Positions 8,399 through 14,888 of a stretch of DNA of 36,709 nucleotides are shown piece by piece. Under the pieces are notes generated by a model, which was not told where the DNA came from, did no database searches, and saw nothing but the letters and a program-made list of their open reading frames with translations. Position 1 is the first letter of the stretch. Each line of letters opens with the position of its first letter. Origin of the DNA: Acidobacteriota bacterium (GTDB lineage Bacteria > Acidobacteriota > Aminicenantia > UBA2199); NCBI GenBank assembly GCA_025456205.1, contig JALOLA010000024.1:1-36709 (forward strand), in the 5' to 3' direction. A program made the translations under genes and the position numbers.

Positions 8399-8952
8399 TG
8401 CTCAAGTCCTCGCGCTGGATCAGGGAGCAGGCCGAACAGCACCGCCTGCTGGAACCGTTCATCGCCGCCTCGGTGCGCGCCGGCGTCATCTCCTACGGGC
8501 TGGGCCCCTACGGCTACGACCTGCGCCTGGACCGGACCTACCGCCTGCCGGCAACCGGCCTGGAGCCCCTGGACCCGCACCGCGTCAGCGAAACCGACTT
8601 CGAGACCCGCAGCGGGGACGCCATCCTCATCCCCCCCGGCCACTTCATCCTGGGCCGCAGCCTGGAATACTTCCGCATGCCGAAAATGGTCCTGGGGCTG
8701 GTCTTCGGCAAGTCCACATATGCCCGCTGCGGGGTGCTGGTCAATGTAACCCCCCTGGAGCCTGAGTGGACGGGGTTCCTGACCATCTCCATCGCCAACT
8801 GCGGCAGCCGCCCCGCCGTGATCCACGCCGGCCAGGGCATCGCCCAGGTGATCTTCGTGGAAAGCGCCGACCTGCCCCTGATGTCCTACAAGGACCTCGA
8901 CGGCAAGTACAACGCCCAGGAGGAGATCACCGTGGCCAGGATACAAAAATAG
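8398..8952 (+). CDS. dCTP deaminase-fold protein lacking the catalytic Glu
   Basis: 184-aa member of the dCTP deaminase/dUTPase fold, normally a trimer that converts dCTP to dUTP for thymidylate synthesis. Family motifs are clear: GPYGYDLRL near residue 36; the GKSTYAR phosphate/subunit motif (R110 aligns with R115 of the E. coli enzyme); TPLEPEWTG at 118-126; and the Gly-rich C-terminal AGQGIAQVIF. However, the residue aligning with catalytic Glu138 of E. coli Dcd (GCIVLEFYN) is Ser131 here (GFLTISIAN); I re-read codons 122-136 to confirm this. The general base is thus absent, so deamination is doubtful unless another residue substitutes. It could be a dNTP-binding regulator or catalyse another reaction. 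Translationally coupled to the uncharacterised 294-aa protein upstream. Confidence 0.85.
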   Translation: MLKSSRWIREQAEQHRLLEPFIAASVRAGVISYGLGPYGYDLRLDRTYRLPATGLEPLDPHRVSETDFETRSGDAILIPPGHFILGRSLEYFRMPKMVLGLVFGKSTYARCGVLVNVTPLEPEWTGFLTISIANCGSRPAVIHAGQGIAQVIFVESADLPLMSYKDLDGKYNAQEEITVARIQK

Positions 8953-8960
8953 CCGGGGGC

Positions 8961-10826
8961 TCAGTCGCCCAGGTAGCCCAGGGATTTCAGTTCCCGCTTC
9001 AGGTTCTCGTCGATCTCCTGCTGCCGGCCGGGCAGCCGGCGCAACTGCCGCAAATACGCCGCCAGGCGCTCGTGAAAGCGCTTCAGCTCCGGCGAGCGGC
9101 CGGCCGCCAGGTTCACGGTCTGCCGGAGGTCGCGGCGCTCATAGAACTCGTACACCGGCAGGGCGCGCGGCTGGGGATCAAAGATCGCCAGCGCTTCCCT
9201 GTCGATGACGTTGTAGATGAAATGGAAGCGGTCATCGACGAACGAGACCTTGGTCGGGATCTCCTTGATGATCGGCGAAACGGGCAGGGAGACGGGCAGG
9301 ACCCGGGACCCGCGGTCGGGCGCGTCCGGGAAACGGGCCGGGTCGACCCGCAGCCCGCTCCCCTGCAGCAGCAGGCGCGGGACGTCCGCGATGGAGGTCA
9401 GGGAGTCATCGCTCCCGCGCTGCCGGCTTGCCGGGTACTTGATCAGCAGCGGGATGCGGATCAGCTCGTTGTAGAGGCTGTGCCCGTGCTCCCAGCTGCC
9501 GTGGTCGTAAAACTCCTCGCCGTGGTCGCTGGCGACCGCGATCGTGGCCCGTTCGTACGCTCCTTTCTCCCGCAGGAAGGCGACGACCCCGCCGACCAGT
9601 GCCTGGTCGGCATAATAGATGGAAGTGTCGTAGGTGTCGATCAGCGCCTGCAGCTCGTCGGCGGCGACCGGCTTGAACCAGGCGCTGCGCTTGCGCGTCA
9701 GGAAGTTCACCGGCCCGATCAGGTTGAAGCGCAGCCCGGGGTTCACGGCGCCCTTGAATTTGCCGGGGAACTTGTACGGCGCATGGGCCTGGTAGGTATG
9801 CAGGAAGACGAACAGGTCCTCGCCCCAGTGGGCTTCGGCGAAGCTGCGGAAGTGCTTCAGCACCCGCTCGGATGAATCCTTCAGAAAGACCCCGCCCGGC
9901 TTGTTCGAGTAGACCTGGAAGCCGCGGTGGAAGCCGAAGCGGTCGTCCACGAACCCGCCGCCGGTGAAGGCGGCCGTGGCGAAGCCCAGCTGCTGGAAGG
10001 TCTCGGCCAGCAGGGGAACGTCCTCGCGGATCCGGTCCTGGGGGCCGAGCACGCCGTGGCCCAGCAGGTCGCGGCCGCTGAACAGCGAGGCGTGGGCCGG
10101 CAGCGTCCAGCTGGTGGTGGAATAGGCGTTGCCGAAGACGCGGGCATCCCGGGCCAGCGCCTCCAGCGCCGGCGTCGTGCGCCGCGGATAGCCGTACAAT
10201 GAGGTGTGGTCCGCGCGCACGGAATCCAGGACGATCACCACGAACACCCGCGGCTCGCGCTTGCGGCCGACAAGCTGGGGGTTGATCCAGGCGCCGATGC
10301 CCTGCCCGCGGGTTTCCAGGACGATGTCGAGGTCGCGCCCCGAGCCGTCCAGGGGGATCTCGGCGCTGAAAAACTGCTCGTGGGTGAATTTTTTCCTGAA
10401 GACCTGTTTTTCCCTGCCGCCGCTGGCGAAATAAACGCTGTAGGAGAGGTGCGACCCCTTCGGGTTGAACAGGGTGAAGGTGAATCGCCGCTCGCCGCGG
10501 CTGGGGATCCGGCAGCGCCCGCGCATGTCGTCCACGAAAAAAAGCGCCTGGCGGGAAACCCCGTTCGCCTTGACGCGCCCCGTCCATTTTGCCGCCGGCA
10601 GCAAGGTGTTGATGCGCTCGGTCCGGAACACCCGGCCCAGCTCGGAATCCCTGTCCCGCAGCAGCTCGTCGAAGCGCGCTTCATTGGCAGCGGTGGTCGC
10701 GAACGCCATGCCGGCCGCGACCAGGCCGCGGGGAGAGGCGTCGCCCGCTCGGCAGCCGCCGGCGGCCAGCAGCGCCGCCAGCAGCGCCGTGAACAGGAAT
10801 AACTTCGCCTGTTGCCCTTTTTTCAT
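8961..10826 (-). CDS. Sulfatase/alkaline-phosphatase-fold lipoprotein
   Basis: 621-aa predicted lipoprotein. The N-terminus MKKGQQAKLFLFTALLAALLAAGGC is a signal peptide with a lipobox-like AAGGC, so it is exported and probably lipid-anchored. Residues ~90-190 form a beta-rich N-terminal domain. The sulfatase-fold domain follows: first metal motif VLDSVRADHTSLYGY (D201); SWTLPAHASLFSG, where T241 sits at the nucleophile position; and DHGEEFYDHGSWEHGH near residue 460. Since the Cys/Ser of the CxPSR formylglycine motif is replaced by Thr, a classical sulfatase is unlikely; a phosphodiesterase, phosphotransferase or lipid/glycan head-group transferase fits better. ATG 10826 was chosen because it begins the signal peptide; the frame is open further upstream. 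Ends 9 nt from the convergent dCTP-deaminase-like gene. Confidence 0.82.
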   Translation of the reverse strand: MKKGQQAKLFLFTALLAALLAAGGCRAGDASPRGLVAAGMAFATTAANEARFDELLRDRDSELGRVFRTERINTLLPAAKWTGRVKANGVSRQALFFVDDMRGRCRIPSRGERRFTFTLFNPKGSHLSYSVYFASGGREKQVFRKKFTHEQFFSAEIPLDGSGRDLDIVLETRGQGIGAWINPQLVGRKREPRVFVVIVLDSVRADHTSLYGYPRRTTPALEALARDARVFGNAYSTTSWTLPAHASLFSGRDLLGHGVLGPQDRIREDVPLLAETFQQLGFATAAFTGGGFVDDRFGFHRGFQVYSNKPGGVFLKDSSERVLKHFRSFAEAHWGEDLFVFLHTYQAHAPYKFPGKFKGAVNPGLRFNLIGPVNFLTRKRSAWFKPVAADELQALIDTYDTSIYYADQALVGGVVAFLREKGAYERATIAVASDHGEEFYDHGSWEHGHSLYNELIRIPLLIKYPASRQRGSDDSLTSIADVPRLLLQGSGLRVDPARFPDAPDRGSRVLPVSLPVSPIIKEIPTKVSFVDDRFHFIYNVIDREALAIFDPQPRALPVYEFYERRDLRQTVNLAAGRSPELKRFHERLAAYLRQLRRLPGRQQEIDENLKRELKSLGYLGD

Positions 10827-10854
10827 CGACCGACCCGCTTTCTCATCATCGGCA

Positions 10855-10883
10855 ATTATAGCACAGAACCGCCCCGGCCTACA
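10855..10883 (-). promoter_or_regulatory. Candidate promoter for the sulfatase-fold lipoprotein
   Basis: Minus strand: TATAAT at 10860-10855; a weak TGTAGG -35 lies 17 nt upstream at 10883-10878. The predicted leader is ~22 nt with only a weak Shine-Dalgarno (GGTCGG). Confidence 0.5.
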
Positions 10884-10944
10884 GGAACGGCGGCGCTGAG
10901 CCCGGCCGCGCCGCCGGTTTTTTCCGGTTGGCGGAGCGGTCCGG

Positions 10945-10973
10945 TTTACTTGGCCCCGGCCTTCGCTTATAAT
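10945..10973 (+). promoter_or_regulatory. Leaderless-type promoter of the SPL-like/uvdE operon
   Basis: TTTACT at 10945-10950, 17-nt spacer, consensus TATAAT at 10968-10973, then 7 nt to the ATG at 10981. The expected start of transcription is at or next to the A of the ATG. No LexA-like operator is seen. Confidence 0.75.
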
Positions 10974-10980
10974 CGCGGGC

Positions 10981-11928
10981 ATGAAGCCCGGCCGCGAACA
11001 TGTGAAGCATGGCCCGTTCATCAAGCCCTGCCCCTGCTCCCCCGGAGCGGTCTCCTGCGGCTATTTCAATATCCACCTGCAGAGCGGCTGCCCCTACGAC
11101 TGCTCCTACTGCATCCTGCAGGCCTACCTGGAGGACAAGGACCAGGCCGTTTTCTACCCGAACTGGCCCGACCTGCGCGAGGAGCTCGCCGCCTTCCTTG
11201 CCGGCCACCCGCGGGCGCGCCTGGGCACGGGAGAGCTGAGCGATTCCCTGGCCTATGAGGCCGCCTTCCCCAGCGCCGCGCGCATCGTCGGGCTGTTCCG
11301 CGACTTTCCGGCGGCGGTCTTCGAGTTCAAGACCAAGTCGGACGCCATCGGCTCGCTGCTGGAGATCCCGGCGCCGCCGCCCAACATCGTCGTCTCCTGG
11401 TCGCTGAACCCGTCCGCCCTGGCCCGCGGCGAAGAGCATCGCGCCCCCTCCCTGTCCCGGCGCCTGCGGGCGCTGGCCGCCGTCCAGGCGAAGGGCTACA
11501 AGGTCGGCATCCACCTCGACCCGCTGGTCCTGTTCCCCGGCTGGCCGGAACACTATCGCCGCCTCATCGGCGCCATGGCCCGCGTGGTCCGCCCCGGGCG
11601 CGTCGCCTGGTGGAGCCTGGGGGCCCTGCGCTTTCCCCCGGAACTGAAGCCGCACATCTTGCGTCGGCCCGGGTCCCGGCTGTTCTGGGGCGAGCTGCTC
11701 GAGGGCGCCGACAAAAAATACCGCTATTTCACGCCGCTGCGACTGGAACTGTTCCGCTTCGTCAGGGACGAGATCCGCTCCCGCCTGTCACGGGAAATCC
11801 CGCTCTACCTTTGCATGGAGGACGCCGCCACCTGGGAGGAGGTCTTCCCGGAGGCGAAGGCCGGGGAAAGCGCGATCAACCGCCGCTTGCATCGGGCGGC
11901 GCTGGCGCCAGGCGCCGGGACAAGATGA
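10981..11928 (+). CDS. Spore-photoproduct-lyase-family radical SAM protein
   Basis: 315-aa radical SAM protein of the SplB family (COG1533 type), which cleaves thymine lesions by 5'-deoxyadenosyl radical chemistry. The [4Fe-4S] motif is CPYDCSYC (C37, C41, C44), followed by ILQAYLED, matching the YCYLQ element after the cluster in SplB. The C-terminal IPLYLCMEDAATWEEVF matches a large SplB-like clade of non-spore-formers. In Bacillus SplB a hydrogen-donating Cys sits in an SCTSDI context; the aligned segment here is GTGELSDS (residues 82-89), which has no Cys. Canonical photoproduct repair is therefore uncertain. ATG 10981 abuts the promoter. Its TGA overlaps the uvdE ATG by 4 nt, so the genomic context supports a DNA-damage role. 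Confidence 0.82.
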   Translation: MKPGREHVKHGPFIKPCPCSPGAVSCGYFNIHLQSGCPYDCSYCILQAYLEDKDQAVFYPNWPDLREELAAFLAGHPRARLGTGELSDSLAYEAAFPSAARIVGLFRDFPAAVFEFKTKSDAIGSLLEIPAPPPNIVVSWSLNPSALARGEEHRAPSLSRRLRALAAVQAKGYKVGIHLDPLVLFPGWPEHYRRLIGAMARVVRPGRVAWWSLGALRFPPELKPHILRRPGSRLFWGELLEGADKKYRYFTPLRLELFRFVRDEIRSRLSREIPLYLCMEDAATWEEVFPEAKAGESAINRRLHRAALAPGAGTR

Positions 11929-12821
11929 GGATCGGCTATCCCTGCCTCAACCGCTCGCTCGGCTGCACGCCCAGCCGCACCTTTCGCCTGGCGTCCTATT
12001 CGCCCGGGCGCCTCGTTGAGACGGTGCGCCTGAACCTCGATTGCCTGGGCCGGGTCCTGGAATACAACCGCGCCCACGGGCTGCTTTTTTTCCGCATCAC
12101 ATCGGACCTGGTCCCCTTCGCCTCGCACCCGGTCTGCGCCTTCCCCTGGCACGAGGAGTTCGCCCCGCGCTTCGCCGAGCTGGGGAACGTCATCCGCTCC
12201 GGGGCGATGCGCATCTCCATGCACCCCGACCAGTTCACCCTGATCAACTCCCCCGACGAGGATATCTTCCGCCGCAGCGCCGCCGAGCTGGCCTACCATG
12301 CCCGCGTCCTCGACCTGCTGGAGCTGGACGGCACGGCCCGTATCCAGGTCCACGCCGGCGGCGTCTACAACGACAAGCCGGCCGCCATCGACCGCTTCTG
12401 CCGGCGCTTCGAGCGCCTCGGGGAAGCGGTGCGCCGGCGCCTGACGGTGGAAAATGACGACCGCCTGTACACCGTCGCCGACTGCCTGCAGATCAGCCGA
12501 CGCACCGGCGTTCCCGTCCTTTTCGACTCCTTCCATCACCAGCTGCACAACCGCGGCGAGGAAGCGGCCCAGGCCCTGGGCCAGGCGGCGGCCACCTGGA
12601 AAAAGGGCGACGGCCCGCCCATGATCGACTACAGCTCGCAGAAGAAAGGCGAGCGCGCGGGCCGCCATGCCGAAAGCATCGACCTGAAGGATTTCGCCCG
12701 TTTTATCGCCGCCGCCGGCGCTCTCGATTTCGACATCATGCTCGAGATCAAGGACAAGGAGAAGAGCGCCTTGCGCGCCCGCCGTCAACTGGTTAGAATG
12801 AAGCGCATCCCGGGATCGTAA
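11925..12821 (+). CDS. uvsE: UV damage endonuclease UvdE
   Basis: 298-aa TIM-barrel endonuclease of the UVDE family, which nicks DNA 5' of UV photoproducts and starts alternative excision repair. It begins MRIGYPCLN, the typical N-terminus. Metal ligands and active-site residues typical of the family are visible: H100 in RISMHPDQF, H143 in IQVHAGG, E176 in LTVENDD, D201 and H204 in LFDSFHHQ, D235 in MIDYSSQ, E274 and the nearby Lys residues in MLEIKDKEKSAL. The length is normal. The start overlaps the stop of the SPL-like gene (ATGA), so the two lesion-specific enzymes are made together. UvdE needs a polymerase for patch synthesis; polA lies ~4 kb away in another operon. Confidence 0.93.
   Translation: MRIGYPCLNRSLGCTPSRTFRLASYSPGRLVETVRLNLDCLGRVLEYNRAHGLLFFRITSDLVPFASHPVCAFPWHEEFAPRFAELGNVIRSGAMRISMHPDQFTLINSPDEDIFRRSAAELAYHARVLDLLELDGTARIQVHAGGVYNDKPAAIDRFCRRFERLGEAVRRRLTVENDDRLYTVADCLQISRRTGVPVLFDSFHHQLHNRGEEAAQALGQAAATWKKGDGPPMIDYSSQKKGERAGRHAESIDLKDFARFIAAAGALDFDIMLEIKDKEKSALRARRQLVRMKRIPGS
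12771..12799 (+). promoter_or_regulatory. Possible internal promoter for the DUF1295 gene
   Basis: TTGCGC at 12771-12776, 17-nt spacer, TAGAAT at 12794-12799, inside the 3' end of uvdE. It would give a ~43-nt leader to the ATG at 12849. Confidence 0.4.
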
Positions 12822-12835
12822 CCGACGATCCCGGG
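12809..12835 (+). other. Perfect 10-bp hairpin with the uvdE stop codon in its loop
   Basis: CCCGGGATCG (12809-12818) and CGATCCCGGG (12826-12835) are perfect inverted repeats around the 7-nt loop TAACCGA, whose first bases are the uvdE TAA. GGGAGG of the next gene follows at once. There is no U-run, so it may be a translation or mRNA-processing element rather than a terminator. Confidence 0.6.
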
Positions 12836-12848
12836 CAGGGAGGAAATC

Positions 12849-13619
12849 ATGTTCCATGTCGTTTCCTTGGCCGCGCTGGTTATTTTCCTGTATATGTCGG
12901 CGGTCTTCCTGGTGGCCCTGGTCCGCAGGAACAACGGCGTCGTCGATATCGCCTGGGGCATGGGCTTCATCCTGGTCAGCGCCCTGACCTTCCTGAATTC
13001 CGGCCACGGCCGGGCCAGGGGGTGGCTGGCCCTGGCGCTGATCCTGACCTGGGGCGGCCGCCTGGCGCTGCATATTCACAAGCGCAACCGCGGCAAGGAG
13101 GAGGATTTCCGCTATGCCGCCTGGCGCCGCGCCTGGGGGAAATTTTTCGTTCTCCGGAGTTTTTTTCAGATATTCATGCTGCAGGGCCTGCTCATGCTGC
13201 TGGTCGCCACGCCGCTGCTGCTGATGGTCGGTCAGGAGCAGCCGCCCCTGAACATTTTGGACGGGCTGGGCGCATGCCTCTGGCTGACCGGTTTTTTATT
13301 CGAGACCATTGGCGACCGCCAGCTGGCTGCATTCATGCGCAACCCGGCCAACCGCGGCAAGCTCATGACCGGCGGCCTGTGGAGCTATACGCGCCACCCC
13401 AACTATTTCGGCGAAGCCGCCCTGTGGTGGGGCGTCGGCGTAATTGCCCTCTCCGCTCCCCATGGCTGGCTCGGCCTGATCGGGCCGGCGCTCATCACTT
13501 TTCTTTTGCTCTTCGTCTCCGGCGTTCCCATGCTCGAGAGGAAATACTCCGGCCGCCCCGACTGGGAGGAGTACAAGCGGCGCACGTCCAGGTTTTTCCC
13601 TTGGTTCCCCAAAAAATAG
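12849..13619 (+). CDS. DUF1295 / steroid-5-alpha-reductase-like membrane protein
   Basis: 256-aa polytopic membrane protein of the DUF1295 family, related to the C-terminal domain of steroid 5-alpha reductases and ICMT-type enzymes. About six helices are seen. Family hallmarks are NNGVVDIAWGMGF near residue 28, and the C-terminal nucleotide/cofactor block GGLWSYTRHPNYFGEAALWWG followed by SGVPMLERKYSGRPDWEEYKRRTSRFFPWFPKK. The biochemical role in bacteria is not established; NADPH-dependent reduction of a lipid is the usual suggestion. AGGGAGG lies 5 nt before the ATG. It follows uvdE closely and may be read through, but also has a possible promoter of its own. It ends at the first heptad-repeat island. 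Confidence 0.85.
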   Translation: MFHVVSLAALVIFLYMSAVFLVALVRRNNGVVDIAWGMGFILVSALTFLNSGHGRARGWLALALILTWGGRLALHIHKRNRGKEEDFRYAAWRRAWGKFFVLRSFFQIFMLQGLLMLLVATPLLLMVGQEQPPLNILDGLGACLWLTGFLFETIGDRQLAAFMRNPANRGKLMTGGLWSYTRHPNYFGEAALWWGVGVIALSAPHGWLGLIGPALITFLLLFVSGVPMLERKYSGRPDWEEYKRRTSRFFPWFPKK

Positions 13620-13664
13620 AAGGACTCGGTGCAGGGTGCAAGGCAACGGCACAGTAGGACCTAC

Positions 13665-13692
13665 GTGACGCGTGACGCGTAACGCGTGACGA
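13665..13692 (+). repeat. Heptad array 1 left arm (GTRACGC x4)
   Basis: Four consecutive 7-bp units (consensus GTRACGC; starts 13665, 13672, 13679, 13686). Positions 13671-13691 are an exact 21-bp inverted copy of 13879-13899. Confidence 0.9.
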
Positions 13693-13753
13693 GAAAGAGG
13701 GGAACTCGGCGTAAAGTTCTGAGCGTAAGAATTAAAGTTAAACTCTTTACTTC

Positions 13754-13784
13754 CCGTCAACCGTTTACCGTACTCCGCAAACCG
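13754..13784 (+). repeat. Heptad array 1 inner block (CCGTNNA)
   Basis: Four 7-bp units with consensus CCGTNNA (third base of the last unit diverged) starting at 13754, 13761, 13768 and 13775, plus a partial CCG. The same unit family forms the outer arms of the island at 33690-33940, 20 kb away. Confidence 0.8.
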
Positions 13785-13872
13785 ATGCCTAATCAAGAAT
13801 TCATACTCTCAATTACACTATCATTAAAACTTTTTGGGAATTTCATGCATGGGTTTTGTGTTTTTCTTCCGC

Positions 13873-13900
13873 GTTACGCGTCACGCGTTACGCGTCACGA
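13873..13900 (+). repeat. Heptad array 1 right arm (GTYACGC x4)
   Basis: Four 7-bp units (consensus GTYACGC; starts 13873, 13880, 13887, 13894), the inverted partner of 13665-13692. The ~290-nt interval 13620-13909 between convergent genes otherwise holds an AT-richer interior with no gene, including GTAAAG/CTTTAC inverted pairs. Confidence 0.9.
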
Positions 13901-13909
13901 ATGCTTCTT

Positions 13910-14860
13910 TTAGGCGTGGTTTCTAAGCTTCAGCTCCACTGGGTGCGGGTCCAGGTAATATTGGTCCTTCAAATACGGCTCCTGGAACTTGTCGATGTAG
14001 TGCTTCAGCAGGGTGAGCGGAACGATCAGCGGCACCAGGCTCTGGCGGTATTTCTCGATCAGGCCCAGCAACTCCCTTTTCTCGAAGTCGTCGAGCTGTT
14101 TCTTGAAATAGCCGAGCATGTGCTGCAGCACGTTGACGTTCTTGCGCACCGTGGCCTTCTGCTTCAGGGCGGTCAGCAGCAGCGCTTCGTACTCGGGCAG
14201 GATCCCCGCCAGCGGGCGCGCCCCGGCGCCGGCGACCAACTTTCCCAGTTGCCGGGCCAACTCCGGGCTGTGGGCCATGAGCAGCAGCTTGTGCCGGCGC
14301 TGGAAATCGACCAGGCGCCCCGCCGTGGCCCCGCCGGCCAGCAGCTCGCGCCAGCGGCGGTAGACAAAGATGCGCACGATGAAGTTCTCGCGCAGGTCGA
14401 TGTCCTGCAGGCGGCCTTCCTCTTCCACCGGCAGCAGCGGCAGGCGCTTCATCAGCGCCCGGGCAAAAATGCCCACCCCTTTCTTCTCGGCCATGCCCTT
14501 GTCGTTGTAGACCTTGACCCGCTCCATGCCGCTGGAGGGCGATTGGCTCTTGAAGATGAAGCCGCACAGGCTCTCTTTCTCAAGCTGCGGAAGTTTTTTT
14601 TCGATCCAGCGCTCCATCTGCGGCGTGGCGTCGACCCCGGTCTGGCGGGTAATGAGCCGCGGTTTCTCCGGGTCGCCGACCAGGCGGAAGGCCTCGCGCG
14701 GCACCGGGAACCCCGACTCCACCTCCGGGCAGACCGGCACAAAGTCAACGAATTGGCCCAGGGTGTTGACCAGGAAAGGGTCGAACTTGTGGCCGCCGTC
14801 GTAACGCACCTTGTTCCCCAGCAGGCAGGAGCTGACGCCCAGCTTGATCTTTTCTTCCAT
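13910..14860 (-). CDS. DUF523 (TudS-like) + DUF1722 fusion protein
   Basis: 316-aa two-domain protein. Residues ~1-145 are a DUF523 domain, the family of thiouracil desulfidase TudS, which uses a [4Fe-4S] cluster held by three Cys. Three Cys at fitting places are seen: C12 (GVSSCLLG), C44 (PVCPEVESGF) and C99 (ESLCGFIFK), along with VRYDGGHK. Residues ~165-316 are DUF1722 (YbgA type), e.g. HKLLLMAHSPELARQLGKLV and YPYLKDQYYLDPHP-like ending (EPYLKDQYYLDPHPVEL). This two-domain layout is common in bacteria; in E. coli the DUF1722 gene ybgA is next to the photolyase gene. The true role is unknown; desulfuration of thio-nucleobases is inferred for domain 1 only. It lies 28 nt after the FakA-FakB gene, facing the UV-repair genes across the heptad island. 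Confidence 0.88.
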   Translation of the reverse strand: MEEKIKLGVSSCLLGNKVRYDGGHKFDPFLVNTLGQFVDFVPVCPEVESGFPVPREAFRLVGDPEKPRLITRQTGVDATPQMERWIEKKLPQLEKESLCGFIFKSQSPSSGMERVKVYNDKGMAEKKGVGIFARALMKRLPLLPVEEEGRLQDIDLRENFIVRIFVYRRWRELLAGGATAGRLVDFQRRHKLLLMAHSPELARQLGKLVAGAGARPLAGILPEYEALLLTALKQKATVRKNVNVLQHMLGYFKKQLDDFEKRELLGLIEKYRQSLVPLIVPLTLLKHYIDKFQEPYLKDQYYLDPHPVELKLRNHA

Positions 14861-14888
14861 GTTTCCTCCGCACCGGGCCGGCGGCGGC

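Noticed and set aside
10827-11024. 66-residue N-terminal extension of the sulfatase-fold lipoprotein
   Set aside because: It would bury the signal peptide and runs through its own promoter and into the opposite gene.
13665-13900. CRISPR-like array
   Set aside because: Repeats are 7 bp, contiguous without spacers and arranged in opposite orientations; no cas gene nearby.
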